The notes under the pieces were generated by a model. The model did not search any database. It saw only the letters and a list, made by a program, of their open reading frames with translations, and was not told the origin of the DNA. Shown in pieces: positions 33,868-44,500 of a DNA stretch of 64,000 nt; position 1 is the first letter of the stretch; each line of letters opens with the position of its first letter. The translations under genes were made by a program, and so were the position numbers. Source of the DNA: Cycas panzhihuaensis (lineage: Eukaryota > Cycadophyta); NCBI GenBank assembly GCA_023213395.1, contig CM041465.1:217007741-217071740 (forward strand), in the 5' to 3' direction.

Positions 33868-34609
33868 TGTGTGCTTTTGCGTTATCTTACATTCAGCTTA
33901 TGCACATTACGTCGATAAAGCAAGCATAAGGTGGAATTACGTTGTTGTGAATGCAAATAATCTTAAGTACTCACTAAGGGTGTTGTGTCTGGTCCTCTCA
34001 CAACTAGATGTAGGTTGAACAGTACAATTGGTTATTTATAGGCTGTGTCTTCATGCTGTTACAATAGAAGATGCAAAAGAAATCCTAAACTATATGATAT
34101 ATTTATTACATACATCAAACTTACTTATACAAAGTATATCACATTTTGTTACATCAACGGCTTAACCGTTTTAATTGCTTAACCACTTTATTACATGATG
34201 TTCACATGGAACATGAGTCCTCAACTGTCTTGTAATTACAATTAGGGGTTTGGGTTGCAATCTAGGTTGTATTTAGATTGCAATCTCACGACTTGGTTGT
34301 ACTTGCAGTACAATCTTTGTGATTTGATCGCACTCCAAGTGCTACCTGGTTGTACCTAGTCACACTTGATCGCACTTCAGGTTGTACTTGGTCACACTTG
34401 ATCGCATTTCAAGTTGTACTTGGTCACACTTAGTTGTACTTTAGATTGTACCTAGTTGCACTTGGTCACACTTCAAGTCATACCTGGTCACACATGATCA
34501 TACTTCAAGTTGTACCTGGTTGTACTTGAATTATGACTTAAATTGGAATTATACTTTGTTTTGTCCTAAGAAAACCCCCAATTCTTTTGTGACTCATCCC
34601 TTGCACACA
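33868..34609. mobile_element. Solo-LTR-like 742-bp insertion with internal short repeats
   Basis: The insertion begins TGTGTGC and ends GCACACA, giving TG...CA ends with a 7-bp terminal inverted repeat. Flanks ATAGG (33863-33867) and ATAAG (34610-34614) fit a 5-bp target duplication with one change. Without the insertion and one flank, the integrase reading matches its sister element. The ends fit an LTR, so a solo LTR of an unidentified family is the simplest call. A small inverted-repeat transposon is possible but less likely with so short a terminal repeat. Confidence 0.7.
34230..34535. repeat. Interspersed short repeats inside the solo-LTR-like insertion
   Basis: Phrases such as TTGTACTTGGTCACACTT, GATCGCACTTCAAGTTGTA and TTGTACCTGGT recur many times, with a basic spacing of roughly 17 bp and higher-order units near 34 and 50 bp. 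The copies are imperfect. It looks like a locally expanded minisatellite in the LTR. Confidence 0.6.
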
Positions 34610-35100
34610 ATAAGGTATCAACAAAAACAGTTCGTGGCAGGACCCCTAAAGAAAAATAGATTGGTTGTAAACCTACCATTAACCATTTGAAAACCTTTAG
34701 GTGCATTGTGTATGCACACATCCTAGATGAAAATTGCAAAAAAAAAAGAATGCAAGAGTTTGAAGCGCATATTTGTGGGGTATTCTGATCAAAACCACGC
34801 TTATAGATTGTGGGATCCATAGGGGAGAAACTTGTGCTTAGCCAAGATGCAAAATTTGATGAGTCTATGATTCATCGTGTTGAAAAGACATTGTTTGAAG
34901 AATCCTTTTATCACCCACTACTTCCATTTCTTGATGGCACTTCATTGGTTGCAAAGGATGATGAATTAGGCGCTGTGAGTTAGAGGGAAGAAGGACCAAG
35001 TAGAGAAGGTAATAACGAGGATCAATCGCATGTGGAGCCATCTACAACACTAGGTGTTTCTATGCCATTGTGGGCTAGGAAGACCTTTCAAGATTTCGGT

Positions 35101-36700
35101 GTGATGTTGTAGAATCTTACAGATAAATGAAGAATGATAAGCCAACATGCCAGTTAGACTCTGATGGTGGGTACCACATACTCCCAAGACCCAACTTTAT
35201 ATAATGAAGTGAAAGCTAATTCTTGTTGGAGAGTTGCAATTGAGGAGGAATTTGGTTCTCTCATAAAAAATGTAACATGGGAGTTAGTTCCTTTGCCTCC
35301 TAAGAAAAACCTTGTTGGTGCAAGTGGGTCTACAAGTCTAAGTTTTGCTTTGATGGAAACGTGGACAAGTACAAGGCGAGACTTGTTGCATAAGAGTTTA
35401 AGCTGAAATAAGGGATTGGTTATGATGACACATTTGCACTAGTCTCTAAGATGATGATAGTCTGTCTGATCCTTTCACTAGCAACAAAATATGGTTGGGA
35501 GCTACATCAATTGGATGTGAAATCAATATTCCTTAATGGAGAGTTGAAAGGGGAGATATACATGGTGCAACCTCTTGGTTTCATTAAGGAAGGATAGGAG
35601 CATCTTGTGTGTTAGTTGAAAAGGTCACTTTATGGCCTAAAACAAGCACCACGTTCTTAGTTTGTGAAGATCGCTGCTAAAATAAAAGAAGAAGCATTTG
35701 TTGTCACAAATCTGGAGCCAAATTTGTATGTTAAAAGGAAAGGAACTTTAATAGTAGCTATTATGTTGTACGTTGATGATTTGATCATCAATAGCAACTG
35801 TAATAAAACTATTGTACAAGTTAAATCCAATTTGAAAGCAACCTTTGACATGACAAATCTCAAGGCTCTGCATTACTTCTTAGGCATTGAGATAAGGTAG
35901 ATGGAAGACATAATTTTGGTGTTACAATCAAAATATGTGAAGAGTCTGCTTGAGAAATTCAAGATGGAGGATTGCAAGCTTGTTCTAATACCATGCGCCA
36001 AAGGCATAAAGCTCTTGAAGGATATGAAACAACCTATTGTAGATGGAATGTTGTATAGACAACTAGTAGGGAGTTTAATCTATTTGACTCTACTAGGCCA
36101 AATATGGTTTATGCTATCGGATTAGTCTCCTGTTATATGTAGAATCCATAGAAGCCACATTAAGTTGCAACAAAGTAGATTCTGAGATATTTAAAGGGAG
36201 CTCTTAATCTTGGTTTGGAGTACCTTTGTGGTGGAGATGTAAAATTGCATGGCTACATTGATGAAGATTGGGGAGGAGTCTCTGATGATTGAAAATCCAC
36301 TGTTGGATATGTATTTGGGATTGGCATTGGATTTGTATCGTGCCAATCAAACAAGCAATAGATAGTGGGACTATTTTCTATAGAGGCAGAGTATCGGGGA
36401 CTCATTGTTGGTGCAAGAGAAGCTGTATGGTTGTAAGGACTCTTGGATATCCTGTAGCACCTCGGTTATTTTAGTTGATAACCATAGTAGTATTCATTTA
36501 TCAAAGAATTCAGAGTTTTATGCACGTACAAAGCATATTGAAATCTAACACCACTACATACATGAACAGATCAAAGCAAGGAAGTTGCAGGTTGACTTTT
36601 GTTTGAGTGAAAAGCAGCTTGCAGACATGTTTACCAAAGCGCTTATTAAAGATCAAGTCTCCAAGATTCGTATCTGATTGGAACTCAGAGAAGTTATCCC
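35101..36700 (+). pseudogene. Copia RT and RNase H remnant (30353 element)
   Basis: 35164-35406 includes WRVAIEEEFGSLIKNVTWELVPLP, the start of RT. Around 35505-35570 the block with QLDVKSIFLNGELKGEIYM keeps the first catalytic Asp. 35664-35900 has MLYVDDLIINS, the intact YVDD site, and FDMTNLKALHYFLGI. 35901-36125 has YRQLVGSLIYLT. RNase H pieces lie around 36310-36640. Frames change several times and stops are common, so it is non-functional. Confidence 0.87.
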
Positions 36701-36791
36701 TGAGGGGGGGATGTATCAACAAGGATAATCCCAACCTTCATCAGTGATTTCAAACTGCAGATCAAATCCCCACATTTACATTAAGTGGGGA

Positions 36792-37120
36792 TGTTAGCTT
36801 GGCAGTTAATGCTAATCCACATGGTTAATGTTAAATGTGGATTAGTTAATGCAAAACCAAAATGTGTGAATATTTTGAAGGGTTGCAACCAATGGGTTGG
36901 ACGTATCGTTTAGGGGATTATAAATAACCCAAAAGTCCATTATAAAATCATCCAAGAGCGGTCAATGTGATTTAATGATCTTTTGTGGTGGTTTTTTTCT
37001 CGAAAGGGTTTCCCATGTAAATATTGTGTACTGTGTACTGGTGCTCTTTATCGTTTGCTTGTTGTGTATGATCAAGATCTTGTAGATTAGCATATATGCA
37101 TGTTTTCATGTTTTTTCACA
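36792..37120 (+). repeat. 3' LTR of the 30353 copia
   Basis: 329 bp, TGTTAGCTTGGC...TTTTTTCACA. Preceded by the purine tract and followed by AGGTG. About 42 differences from the 5' LTR by hand count. Confidence 0.9.
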
Positions 37121-37125
37121 AGGTG

Positions 37126-38427
37126 ACAATTTCAATGCCATCCTTGCTACTATCTTGTACTTATAATACAAGATGTAAATGTAAACATATATAGATAAAA
37201 TACAATAATGATAGTAGTCCATATTGCCATATAGATAAAATTGCTATAATATCTAGTGTCAATGTCACCATGTGCATATGTGATTTGTACTTCCAATAGA
37301 CCATATTGGTATAAATAAGAAATGCCATAGTGCTAGAAGTTCATATGAAATAGAAGGACGCCTAAATATTGTAAGGCCATAAAGTTGCCATAGTCGTATA
37401 CAAAAGGAATATGTTATCGGAAGTCAAGTATATAACATAAAAATATCCAGAAGTCATCATATAAAGAATATGGGAATATTTGTATAAAAGAAACCAATAA
37501 TTTCTTTGACTTCATAACATAATGCCACATAATACACAAGTCTCATGACTCATCCTCTGCAACTCTTGTTAATCATTGGGTTTGAATATAAATTTTGTTG
37601 ACTAGTTCTATGGTCGCATTCTCATCCTCTTAACAATGACAACGGCACGTACATTGCATATAATAAAGCACAATGCATGCTTGACTTTTCTCTTAGGGCT
37701 TCACAAGCTAGACATTGTATATGCACAATCCTTGTAGGAATACCATTGGCAAAATTCATTTCATAACTTGATCATAGTGTATATGATCGACATAATATGC
37801 ATGGCATACTCATGCTTTCAATGGTAAAGTACCATAATTCTAATGGAAGGGCGATGAGCGCGAAGAAAATGATTGGGTAGAGGGAACGAGGTCTGTTTAT
37901 ACCACCAAAAGATGGTTATGGAATAGAAGAAACGAAGCAAGAGGGAGAAGTAATTGCTGGGCAATTGAACAACTCCAAGATGGGACACACAGACCAAGAG
38001 TTCCCGTGCAGAAGCAACAGGTGAAGAGGAGACCACCTGTAAAGTTGAAGGAAGAAAGAAACCCGGCGTTAGAGAAATGAGAGGAGAATGAGAAGTCTAT
38101 GGAATCTAAAATAGTAGTACAACCAATCCTTGAGCAACAAACAAAAGCATAGGAAGAAGCATGAGAGGAGAATCTAGAAGAAGAACAGAGGTGCTCATCG
38201 AATAAAGACCCTGTTAAAGAAGTAGTAGATCTAGATGCATCCACAATCTTGAATGTTCCTTACCAAAGTCATTCTATAGTGATAGAAATTTATAGTTGAA
38301 CCAACGGAGGGTCGGATCATCATATTGTGGACATAAGGGATTCCCTTACCCCATTTTGAACCCCTTATTTAATAGGATGGGAGAAACATTTGCTAGGTCC
38401 ATGTTTTTACCACCATATACTCAACTA
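37126..38427 (+). pseudogene. Left part of a Ty3-gypsy element: leader and gag start
   Basis: Before the 38428 insertion this DNA was continuous with 51020 onward, because both flanks of that copia carry AACTA. The first 750 bases are AT-rich without a clear frame. From about 37900 the plus strand encodes a charged Lys/Arg/Glu-rich stretch (text like VKRRPPVKLKEE) broken by stops, compatible with the start of gag. I could not find a 5' LTR, so the left boundary is unknown and part of the first 750 bases may be unrelated. Confidence 0.45.
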
Positions 38428-38652
38428 CGTTAACTTCACAAATAGAACAAACCAGAATTTTGATGTAAAGATGACTTGAATTACAGTGAGACAATGTCTC
38501 CTTAAATATATATCATTCAATGCAATTATTACAAATTGAATTGTAACCGACTCTCCAGAACATGACACTTGTCAAAAATATAAAGGGAGTTACAAAGAAG
38601 GGTTTATAACGTTATCCTTTCAATAACTGGGATAAAACATTATACTCTAACA
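38428..38652 (-). repeat. 3' LTR of the 38428 copia
   Basis: 225 bp, ends in CTCTAACA on the plus strand. The last codons of the pol frame run into it. Confidence 0.9.
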
Positions 38653-39533
38653 CCCTCTCTTAATGTTTTATCCTCTTTTAGACCTATCTTATGTTTAAGA
38701 GTTTGAAATCTATCTTTTTCGAGAGGCTTTGTCAAAATATCTGCAACCTGTTCTATTGTGGGACAATATGTTAAATCAATTTCTTTATTATGAACCTTCT
38801 CTCTTATGAAATGGTGATGTACTTCTATATGCTTTGTCCTTGCATGCAAAACTGGGTTTTTGGTCAGCTTGATAGTACTCTGATTGTCATAGTTCAGAGT
38901 TTTTGCTATATATTGTTGTTGGTCCATGTCTGCTAGAAGTTGTGTTAGCCATATTGCTTCGCTTGTAGCACTTACCGCAGATTTGTATTCAACTTCTGTT
39001 GATGATAATGCAACAGCGGTTTGTCTCTTACTGCTCCAAGAGATTGTTGCTGACCCAAGAAGGAAGCAATAACCACTTGTGGACTTTCTCTGCTCTTTGT
39101 CTCGTGCCCAGTGTGAGCAGCAAAACCCTGACAATTCTGTTGATTTTTTTCTGAGGTATATTAATTTCAGATCAACTGTTCCCTTTAGATACCTTAGTAT
39201 TCTTCGTGCAACTTTTTAATGTTTTATATTGGGTTCTTGCATGTATCTTGAATCTAGACCTATTGAATATGATATGTTTGGTCTTGTTGTTGTGAGATAG
39301 ATTAAACTGCTAATTAATTGCCTATACAGAGTTGCATTGGCCAAAGGTTCTTCCTGTTCTGTGATCAAGTTGCAGTTTGCCTCCATGGGTGTTGCACATG
39401 GATTGTAATTTTCCATCTGAAATTTAATCAGCAAGTCCTTGACACACTTGCTTTGAGATAGGGTGACAGAGTCCTCTAGTTGACTGACTTCCAATCCCAG
39501 ATAATAACTCAGAAGGCCCAAATCGGTCATTTC
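38640..39533 (-). pseudogene. Copia RT end and RNase H (38428 element)
   Basis: 39530-39216 reads MTDLGLLSYYLGLEVSQ, then LYRQLISSLIYLTTTRPNISYSIGL, the end of RT. 39134-38640 (164 codons) is a long RNase H frame with RKSTSGYCFLLGSATISWSSK, VALSSTEVEYKSAV, DNQSTIKLTKN, HARTKHIEVHHHFIREKV and the closing VADILTKPLEKDRFQTL. The RNase H part looks intact. RT is cut just before MTDLG by the plus-strand copia. Confidence 0.92.
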
Positions 39534-40087
39534 TGTTAAACCTTATGTTTACATGTTAAGATAATGTACTTTAATTTTTATGTAATATGTGTACTTTTGT
39601 AGTTTGGGGGTGACTTATCACTTAAGTGATAAAGTGCACACCCACATTCTTTCTAGTGACACAACGTTGTCACTAAAGGGTCAAATGGACCCTCATGCAT
39701 TTTTGCTCACATGAGAGCCCAAAAGGACACATGTCCTACATGCAAGGCATGTATCTTGGATGTTTGACACTTGTCAAACATCCAAGGCCTTAGGTCTCTC
39801 ATTTCACTCTATATAATGAGACCTCTTCTCATTGTCTCATAAGAGAGTTGGAGTTGTATTGTTATCTTTGTCGGTTGCTAATCAAACTGCTTATTCTTTG
39901 GAGGTTGGACCAATTCCAACTCTACACATTTGGTATCATTTCTCTTGCTCCTTCATTTTATGCTTTGTCTCTTATGCTTGCTTTCATCTTGAGAGTATTA
40001 TACTTGTTAAGTATTTGTGCTTCTAGAACTAGAGTGATCCTAGCTTATAGATCCTGGGATTGTGAGGCCATTAGGCCCCTTTTCACA
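39534..40087 (+). repeat. 5' LTR of the 39534 copia
   Basis: 554 bp, TGTTAAACC...TTTTCACA. A TATATAAT box lies at 39810-39817. Upstream of it, from 39615 to 39786, is a dense series of inverted repeats described separately. Open frames here recur in the other copies and are not genes. Confidence 0.93.
39615..39786 (+). promoter_or_regulatory. Array of inverted repeats in LTR U3, just before the TATA box
   Basis: By eye: 39615-39632 is an 18-bp perfect palindrome (TTATCACTTAAGTGATAA). 39654-39675 is TAGTG/CACTA around ACAACGTTGT. 39677-39693 is AGGGTC/GACCCT. Near 39705-39718 is GCTC-CATG-GAGC with two mismatches. 39725-39736 is GGACA/TGTCC. 39737-39753 is TACATGC/GCATGTA. 39755-39786 has 15-bp perfect arms (CTTGGATGTTTGACA) around 2 bp. 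All lie upstream of the TATA box. They are unchanged in the 3' LTR (46408-46579) and mostly kept in the solo LTR. A role in transcription factor binding or RNA folding is inference. Confidence 0.75.
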
Positions 40088-41042
40088 TTTAGTATCAGAC
40101 TAAGAGAAGACTAGTTCCCTCTGTTCTATTTGTAGCTGCTCAAGGAGATTCAAAGAAGGGCTTCAAACCCTTGGTGACAACCTTCGCCCTCCGAAAGCGA
40201 TCCAAGGTTTGTTTGAGACCATTTTCTTGTAGGTTCGAGCTTTTGGAGCAGCATTGAAAGGCTGGAGCACTTCATATTCAGATCTGAATTTTTTTTTCCA
40301 GATCACCTTCAAGGGTTTTGAGCAAGTTTACTCACGTTTTTTGTAATTTTTTTACTAAAATCTGCATTTTTTAGCTAATTTTTTTCTCACATTTGGGTGC
40401 TGAGCTATTCTCTAGCCATTTGAAGCTCTCAGACTGAATTTATTTGAAGCTTGAGGACCCTTGCCGACTATGGATCAATTTTTGGGCATTTTCAGTCTTG
40501 AAACCCCACTCAAAAAGCATAAAAAATTACTGTTTTCCACTATTTTTTCTCATATTAAGCTGGCTATCCACATACTAACCCTACATGCAGCTGTAGCAGA
40601 CTTAAGGGAAGAGTTTTAGTGATTAATACGAGGGTTTAAAACCCTTAACAGCCGTACGGCTCCAGTTTTCCTTTCTCAAGGACGTGTAATCAGCCATAAC
40701 TTCAATTACTTGCAGCTCTCTGCACACTTGACGAAAAGCCTTGAGATTTTAGAGGGAGTTGGATACCACTTGGGCACCTCTCCTCCTGAATTTTCAGCAT
40801 AAACAGAGGTCTCTACACGCTGTTCTAATCATTTGTGTGTCCACGGAAGCCGCCCAAGTCACGCTGTCATGAATGACCTTTTTTTTAATTTTGAAAAATT
40901 GAAATCAAACTTTTGATTTTTGAACCTTATGTTATACTTTTAAGAATATTTCTCTAAATATTGTTGGTTGGATATTAAAATTTTTGGGTTTTAAGTCCTC
41001 AATCAAGGCTCCCTGCGTGGTGTTCTTGCTGCTCAAATTTGC

Positions 41043-41074
<32 letters not shown>

Positions 41075-42130
41075 ATTTCAGCCTTTGTTTTTGGCTCTTT
41101 AAGCTTTTTTTAACACTTAATTAATGTTGCATAAGTGTTAATTGACTTAGGTGAAGTGATTTTAAGTGTTTGCACATTGTAAAAGTGATATTTATCACTA
41201 TTTCAAACACTTCTTTAAGGCACCTTGCATGGTGACCTATTGCCCTTAGTCTAAAAAAGGGCTTAAAAAAAAAACACTTTGTACTTAATAAAATCACTTC
41301 TTTTTGACTGTTGGGACTATTTTAAAGTCCCAACACTTGGTGCTTGATGTCCTAATTTTTGCAAGTGGTTCTCTTACCTTCACTTTTGAGCATTAAAAGG
41401 AACCCATTTGTATCTACATCACAAGTTTTGCCTTTCTTCATTGAGTACTTAAGCACATTTTTCAAAGTATTTTTTTGCAAAACTCATTGTAATCAAGCAT
41501 CTGTTTTTTACTTGGATCTACATAAGCACTACATTTCATTAAAGTGCTCATTGTAATAACACTCCAAGTGTTCATATTGATGTACTAAAATTGCTTCATT
41601 TTGAAGCCACTATTTCATTGTAAAGCTTAATCAAGCATTCTCATAAGTACATCATCCAAGTAAAATAAATCTAATTTCACTTTAAAATTGCTAAAAAGTG
41701 ACTTAAAATCTTGTTGGAGAGGCCCGAAAAAGGTTCAAACCTTGCTTCTGAAATAACCTTAAGCTTGGTGCATTCCCTAGGGGATCAACCGACCGCACGG
41801 TCAGTGCACGACAATTAAGGTTGCTTGAGGGAAAGGAGGTTCGAAAAGGGTGTTATTGGGGCTGTGAATCCCAGGGAAAGCATGGTACGTCCATGCAGAT
41901 CAACCCTAACTGCCTTGTCCTAGATTTAACTTGGCCAACTGTTGGATCTCCTCTATAAGATCAGAGTTGGACCAACTCCATAGCCTAGTCCTCCACCCCT
42001 CATCATTCCATTAAGTTGTTGGATCTTCTAGTAAGATCAGGACTGTTGGTTTCGTTAGAAGGTGGAACTTAAGCGACGGAAGCTTTGAGTTTCCAAGTTA
42101 TCTACTAGCTTCAAACCTTATAACTGAAAC
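40088..42130 (+). other. Leader of the 39534 copia
   Basis: About 2 kb without a conserved frame. It holds a run of 28 A at 41043-41070 and several T- and A-rich runs. A GC-richer stretch, 41720-42060, precedes gag and may include leader signals. Nothing more specific is visible. Confidence 0.55.
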
Positions 42131-43024
42131 ATGGCTACTATCAACATGCTCAATGCATGCACCATTCGATTAACAGGTCAAGATAACTATTAAGAATGGA
42201 AGAGACTCACTCAGAATTTGCTGATCATGAATGAATTTTGGGGTTATGTTTCTAGGAGACTACCTCAACCTGTACCTGTTGTCAATGGCAATATAACTGT
42301 GCAACTTGATGATGCTTTAATTGCTGCTTGGGAAGCCAAAGATGAAATCGCTTTGGCATTCCTTCATATGATTGTTGATGTACATGGGGATCAAAACATT
42401 GCTTGTGCTAAAACTTTTAAAGAAGCTTGGGACATTTTGTCCTCATTGTATGAAAGGCGAGATGAAGCTCGCATCTTAATGGTTAAAGCCAAATTGTATT
42501 CTGTAAAGTTTGTCAAGCCCATGTTAGCTTTTCTTTCCTCCATCAAGAAGGTATGTAATGAACTGAATACACTAGGTAGTCCAGCTACAAGAGATGAACT
42601 GATCACATCTATCACCAAAGCTTTGCCCGAGGACTACAATGGCTTCATATCGTCTACTACAAGAGATGGTTCTCTCAAAAGGATGACATTCAATGAATTT
42701 GAAAGTCTGCTACTTCAAGAAGAACAAATCTACACTAAAGATAATGAGGAGGAACTATCTACATCAGGTGCATTCACGGCCAATTCAAAGGCCAAACAAC
42801 ACCCCAAACCTGCACTCTCAAAGCAGTTTGGGAACATGAACATTGGGTCCTCAAGGACCAATGTTGTATGTCATTATTGTGGCAAACCTGGCCACATAGC
42901 ACCTGATTGTCAGAAAAAGCAAGCAGATCTTCGTGAACAGCAGCAACAACCCATCAACCAAATCAGCGACAACAATGTACGCCAAGATTCAACAAAGATT
43001 CCAAAGAACAACAAAGAAGAATAA
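42131..43024 (+). pseudogene. Copia gag (39534 element)
   Basis: The start is the ATG at 42131 (MATINMLNACTIRLTG...). One TAA near codon 22, in DNY-stop-EWKR, interrupts an otherwise open frame of 298 codons. Landmarks are TFKEAWDILSSLYERRD, MLAFLSSIKKVCNEL, FNEFESLLLQEEQ and the zinc knuckle CHYCGKPGHIAPDC, followed by a Gln-rich tail. The product would assemble particles and bind RNA. A stop at 43022 and a frame change follow before the protease. Confidence 0.92.
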
Positions 43025-44500
43025 GAAGCCCTCGACCAAATCGAGGTGCCTATCGAGGAGGTCAAAGAGGAAGGGGGGGATTTAGAGGTGGCAATCAACG
43101 CCACTTTAATCAGTTTGCAGATGAAGACAAATTGTTTTGTGCATATCAAACATCCAAGGTTGATGAAACTTGGATTATTGATTCTAGAGCTTCACAACAC
43201 ATGACTGGAAGTGAAGAGCTCCTCACCGACATCAAGGAAGGTAAAGGTCAATCAGTGACCTTTGGGAACAATCAATCTGTTAAAATTTCTGGAATAGGCA
43301 CGATAACTCCATTTCATTCTTCATCAAATCCTTCCTCCTCATTTCTCAATGGCAATGCCTATTTCATACCTTCAATGGACAAGAACTTACTATCTGTTAG
43401 CAAGTTGGACAAGCAACACATGAGTGTCTTGTTCATAAATGGGAAATGTGTAATCAGTGACAAAGATGACCAAGTAGTAGCTGTTGGATATGAGGATCAA
43501 GGCCTCTACAAATTGGATGCAAATAATATTACACTTGATTCTGCTTACTCTGGTTCAATTGTCACCCCATACTTGTCCAAGATGCAACTTTGGCATCAAC
43601 GTCTAGGCCATTTGAGCTTAGACAATCTGAGGCAGATGATCAACAAGAATATGGTACATGGGCTTCCAAAGATCTATGGGACAAAATGTCTTTGTGAAGC
43701 ATGCATTATGGGGACTCAGCATCTCTTGCCTTTCCCTAAAGGCAAAGCATGGCGTGCATCACATCCTTTGCAGCTGATACACTCAGATTTGTGTGGACCT
43801 ATGTCCATCGCATCTTTTGGAGGAGCTTTGTAATACATGTCCTTCATTGATGACTTTTCTCACAAAGTTTGGGTCCACTTCATCAAGCACAAGTCTGAAG
43901 CTTTTTCCAAATTCAAAGAATTCAAACTTGAAGTAGAAAATGAGTTTGGCCACTCAATCAAAACATTAAGGATAGACAATGGAGGTGAATTTACTTCAAA
44001 TGAATTCACCCAATACTGCAAGGATAATGGCATTCAGAGACAATTGACTATTCCTCACACTCCTCAACAAAATGGGGTCTCCGAGCGAATGAACAGAACT
44101 TTGGCTAATAAAGCCAAAGCAATGATGCATGCACAAGGACTCACTCGAGCCATCAAGTAAACATTTCACATAGCTGCCTATGTGGCCAATCGAAGTCCAA
44201 CTACAACAGTCACCGATATGACACCCGAGGAGGCATGGTCTGGCAAAAAGCCTACTGTCAGCCATTTGAGGACTTTTGGGTGCACTGCTTATATGCACAT
44301 CCCCGATCAGCAAAGGACGAAATTAGACAAGCATAGTCTAAAATGCATCTTTGTAGGATATGCCATTCATAGCAAAGCCTACAAGTTGTATGATCCCATA
44401 GGGAAGAAAATGCATCTCTTAAGAGATGTCATCTTTGCTGAAGAATATCATAAGGAGTTGCAAACAACATCCATGCAACCTCCTATTGACAAAGGCAAGA
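43025..44500 (+). pseudogene. Copia protease and integrase (39534 element)
   Basis: 43132-43833 starts with the protease block WIIDSRASQHMTGSEE, where D-S-G-A reads D-S-R-A. The pre-integrase region LWHQRLGHLSLDNLRQ...CEACIMGTQH and IHSDLCGPM (first catalytic Asp) follow. After a TAA at 43831, 43837-44160 gives LRIDNGGEFTSNEF and QQNGVSERMNRT, the second Asp and the Glu. After a further stop near 44160, 44182 on carries SHLRTFGCTAYMHIP and CIFVGYA. The triad is complete across the stops. Related elements have a coding residue at each stop. Confidence 0.93.

Larger units (their letters stand above)
33281..35100 (+). pseudogene. Copia integrase remnant (30353 element), split by an insertion
   Basis: 33281-33463 gives LWHERLGHLNYKSIALMNQL; 33439-33663 gives LVHSDVMGPLLNPS and GSDNGKE, two of the three catalytic acids. 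The third, expected in NGVAERKN, reads NSVAKRKN, so Glu is Lys. At 33868 the gene is interrupted by the solo-LTR-like insertion and resumes at 34615, with text like HLKTFRCIVYAHI. Stops are frequent. Confidence 0.85.
30353..37120 (+). mobile_element. Decayed Ty1-copia element, plus strand, same family as 13268
   Basis: 5' LTR 30353-30682 and primer site TGGTATCAAAGC at 30683-30694; 3' LTR 36792-37120, preceded by a purine tract ATTAAGTGGGGA. Flanks GGGTG (30348-30352) and AGGTG (37121-37125) fit a 5-bp target duplication with one change. LTRs are about 87% identical by hand count, the lowest of any pair here. Gag, integrase and RT resemble the 13268 element along the whole length, but stops are dense. 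A 742-bp insertion splits the integrase. Confidence 0.92.

Noticed and set aside
34230-34535. CRISPR-like array because of recurring short phrases
   Set aside because: Units are irregular in length and spacing, have no constant repeat with unique spacers, and sit in an LTR-like insertion in a plant genome.
33868-34609. MITE or other DNA transposon
   Set aside because: The terminal inverted repeat is only 7 bp and the ends are TG...CA with a 5-bp duplication, which fits a solo LTR better.
39848-40114. Open frame that recurs at 46641-46964 and, reversed, at 58302-58506
   Set aside because: It lies within the LTR of the 39534 family, so repetition comes from the LTR. No domain is visible.
41043-41070. 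Run of 28 A as a possible LINE or SINE tail
   Set aside because: It lies in the leader of a copia element, with no target duplication or retroposon body next to it. A slippage-prone A run is simpler.
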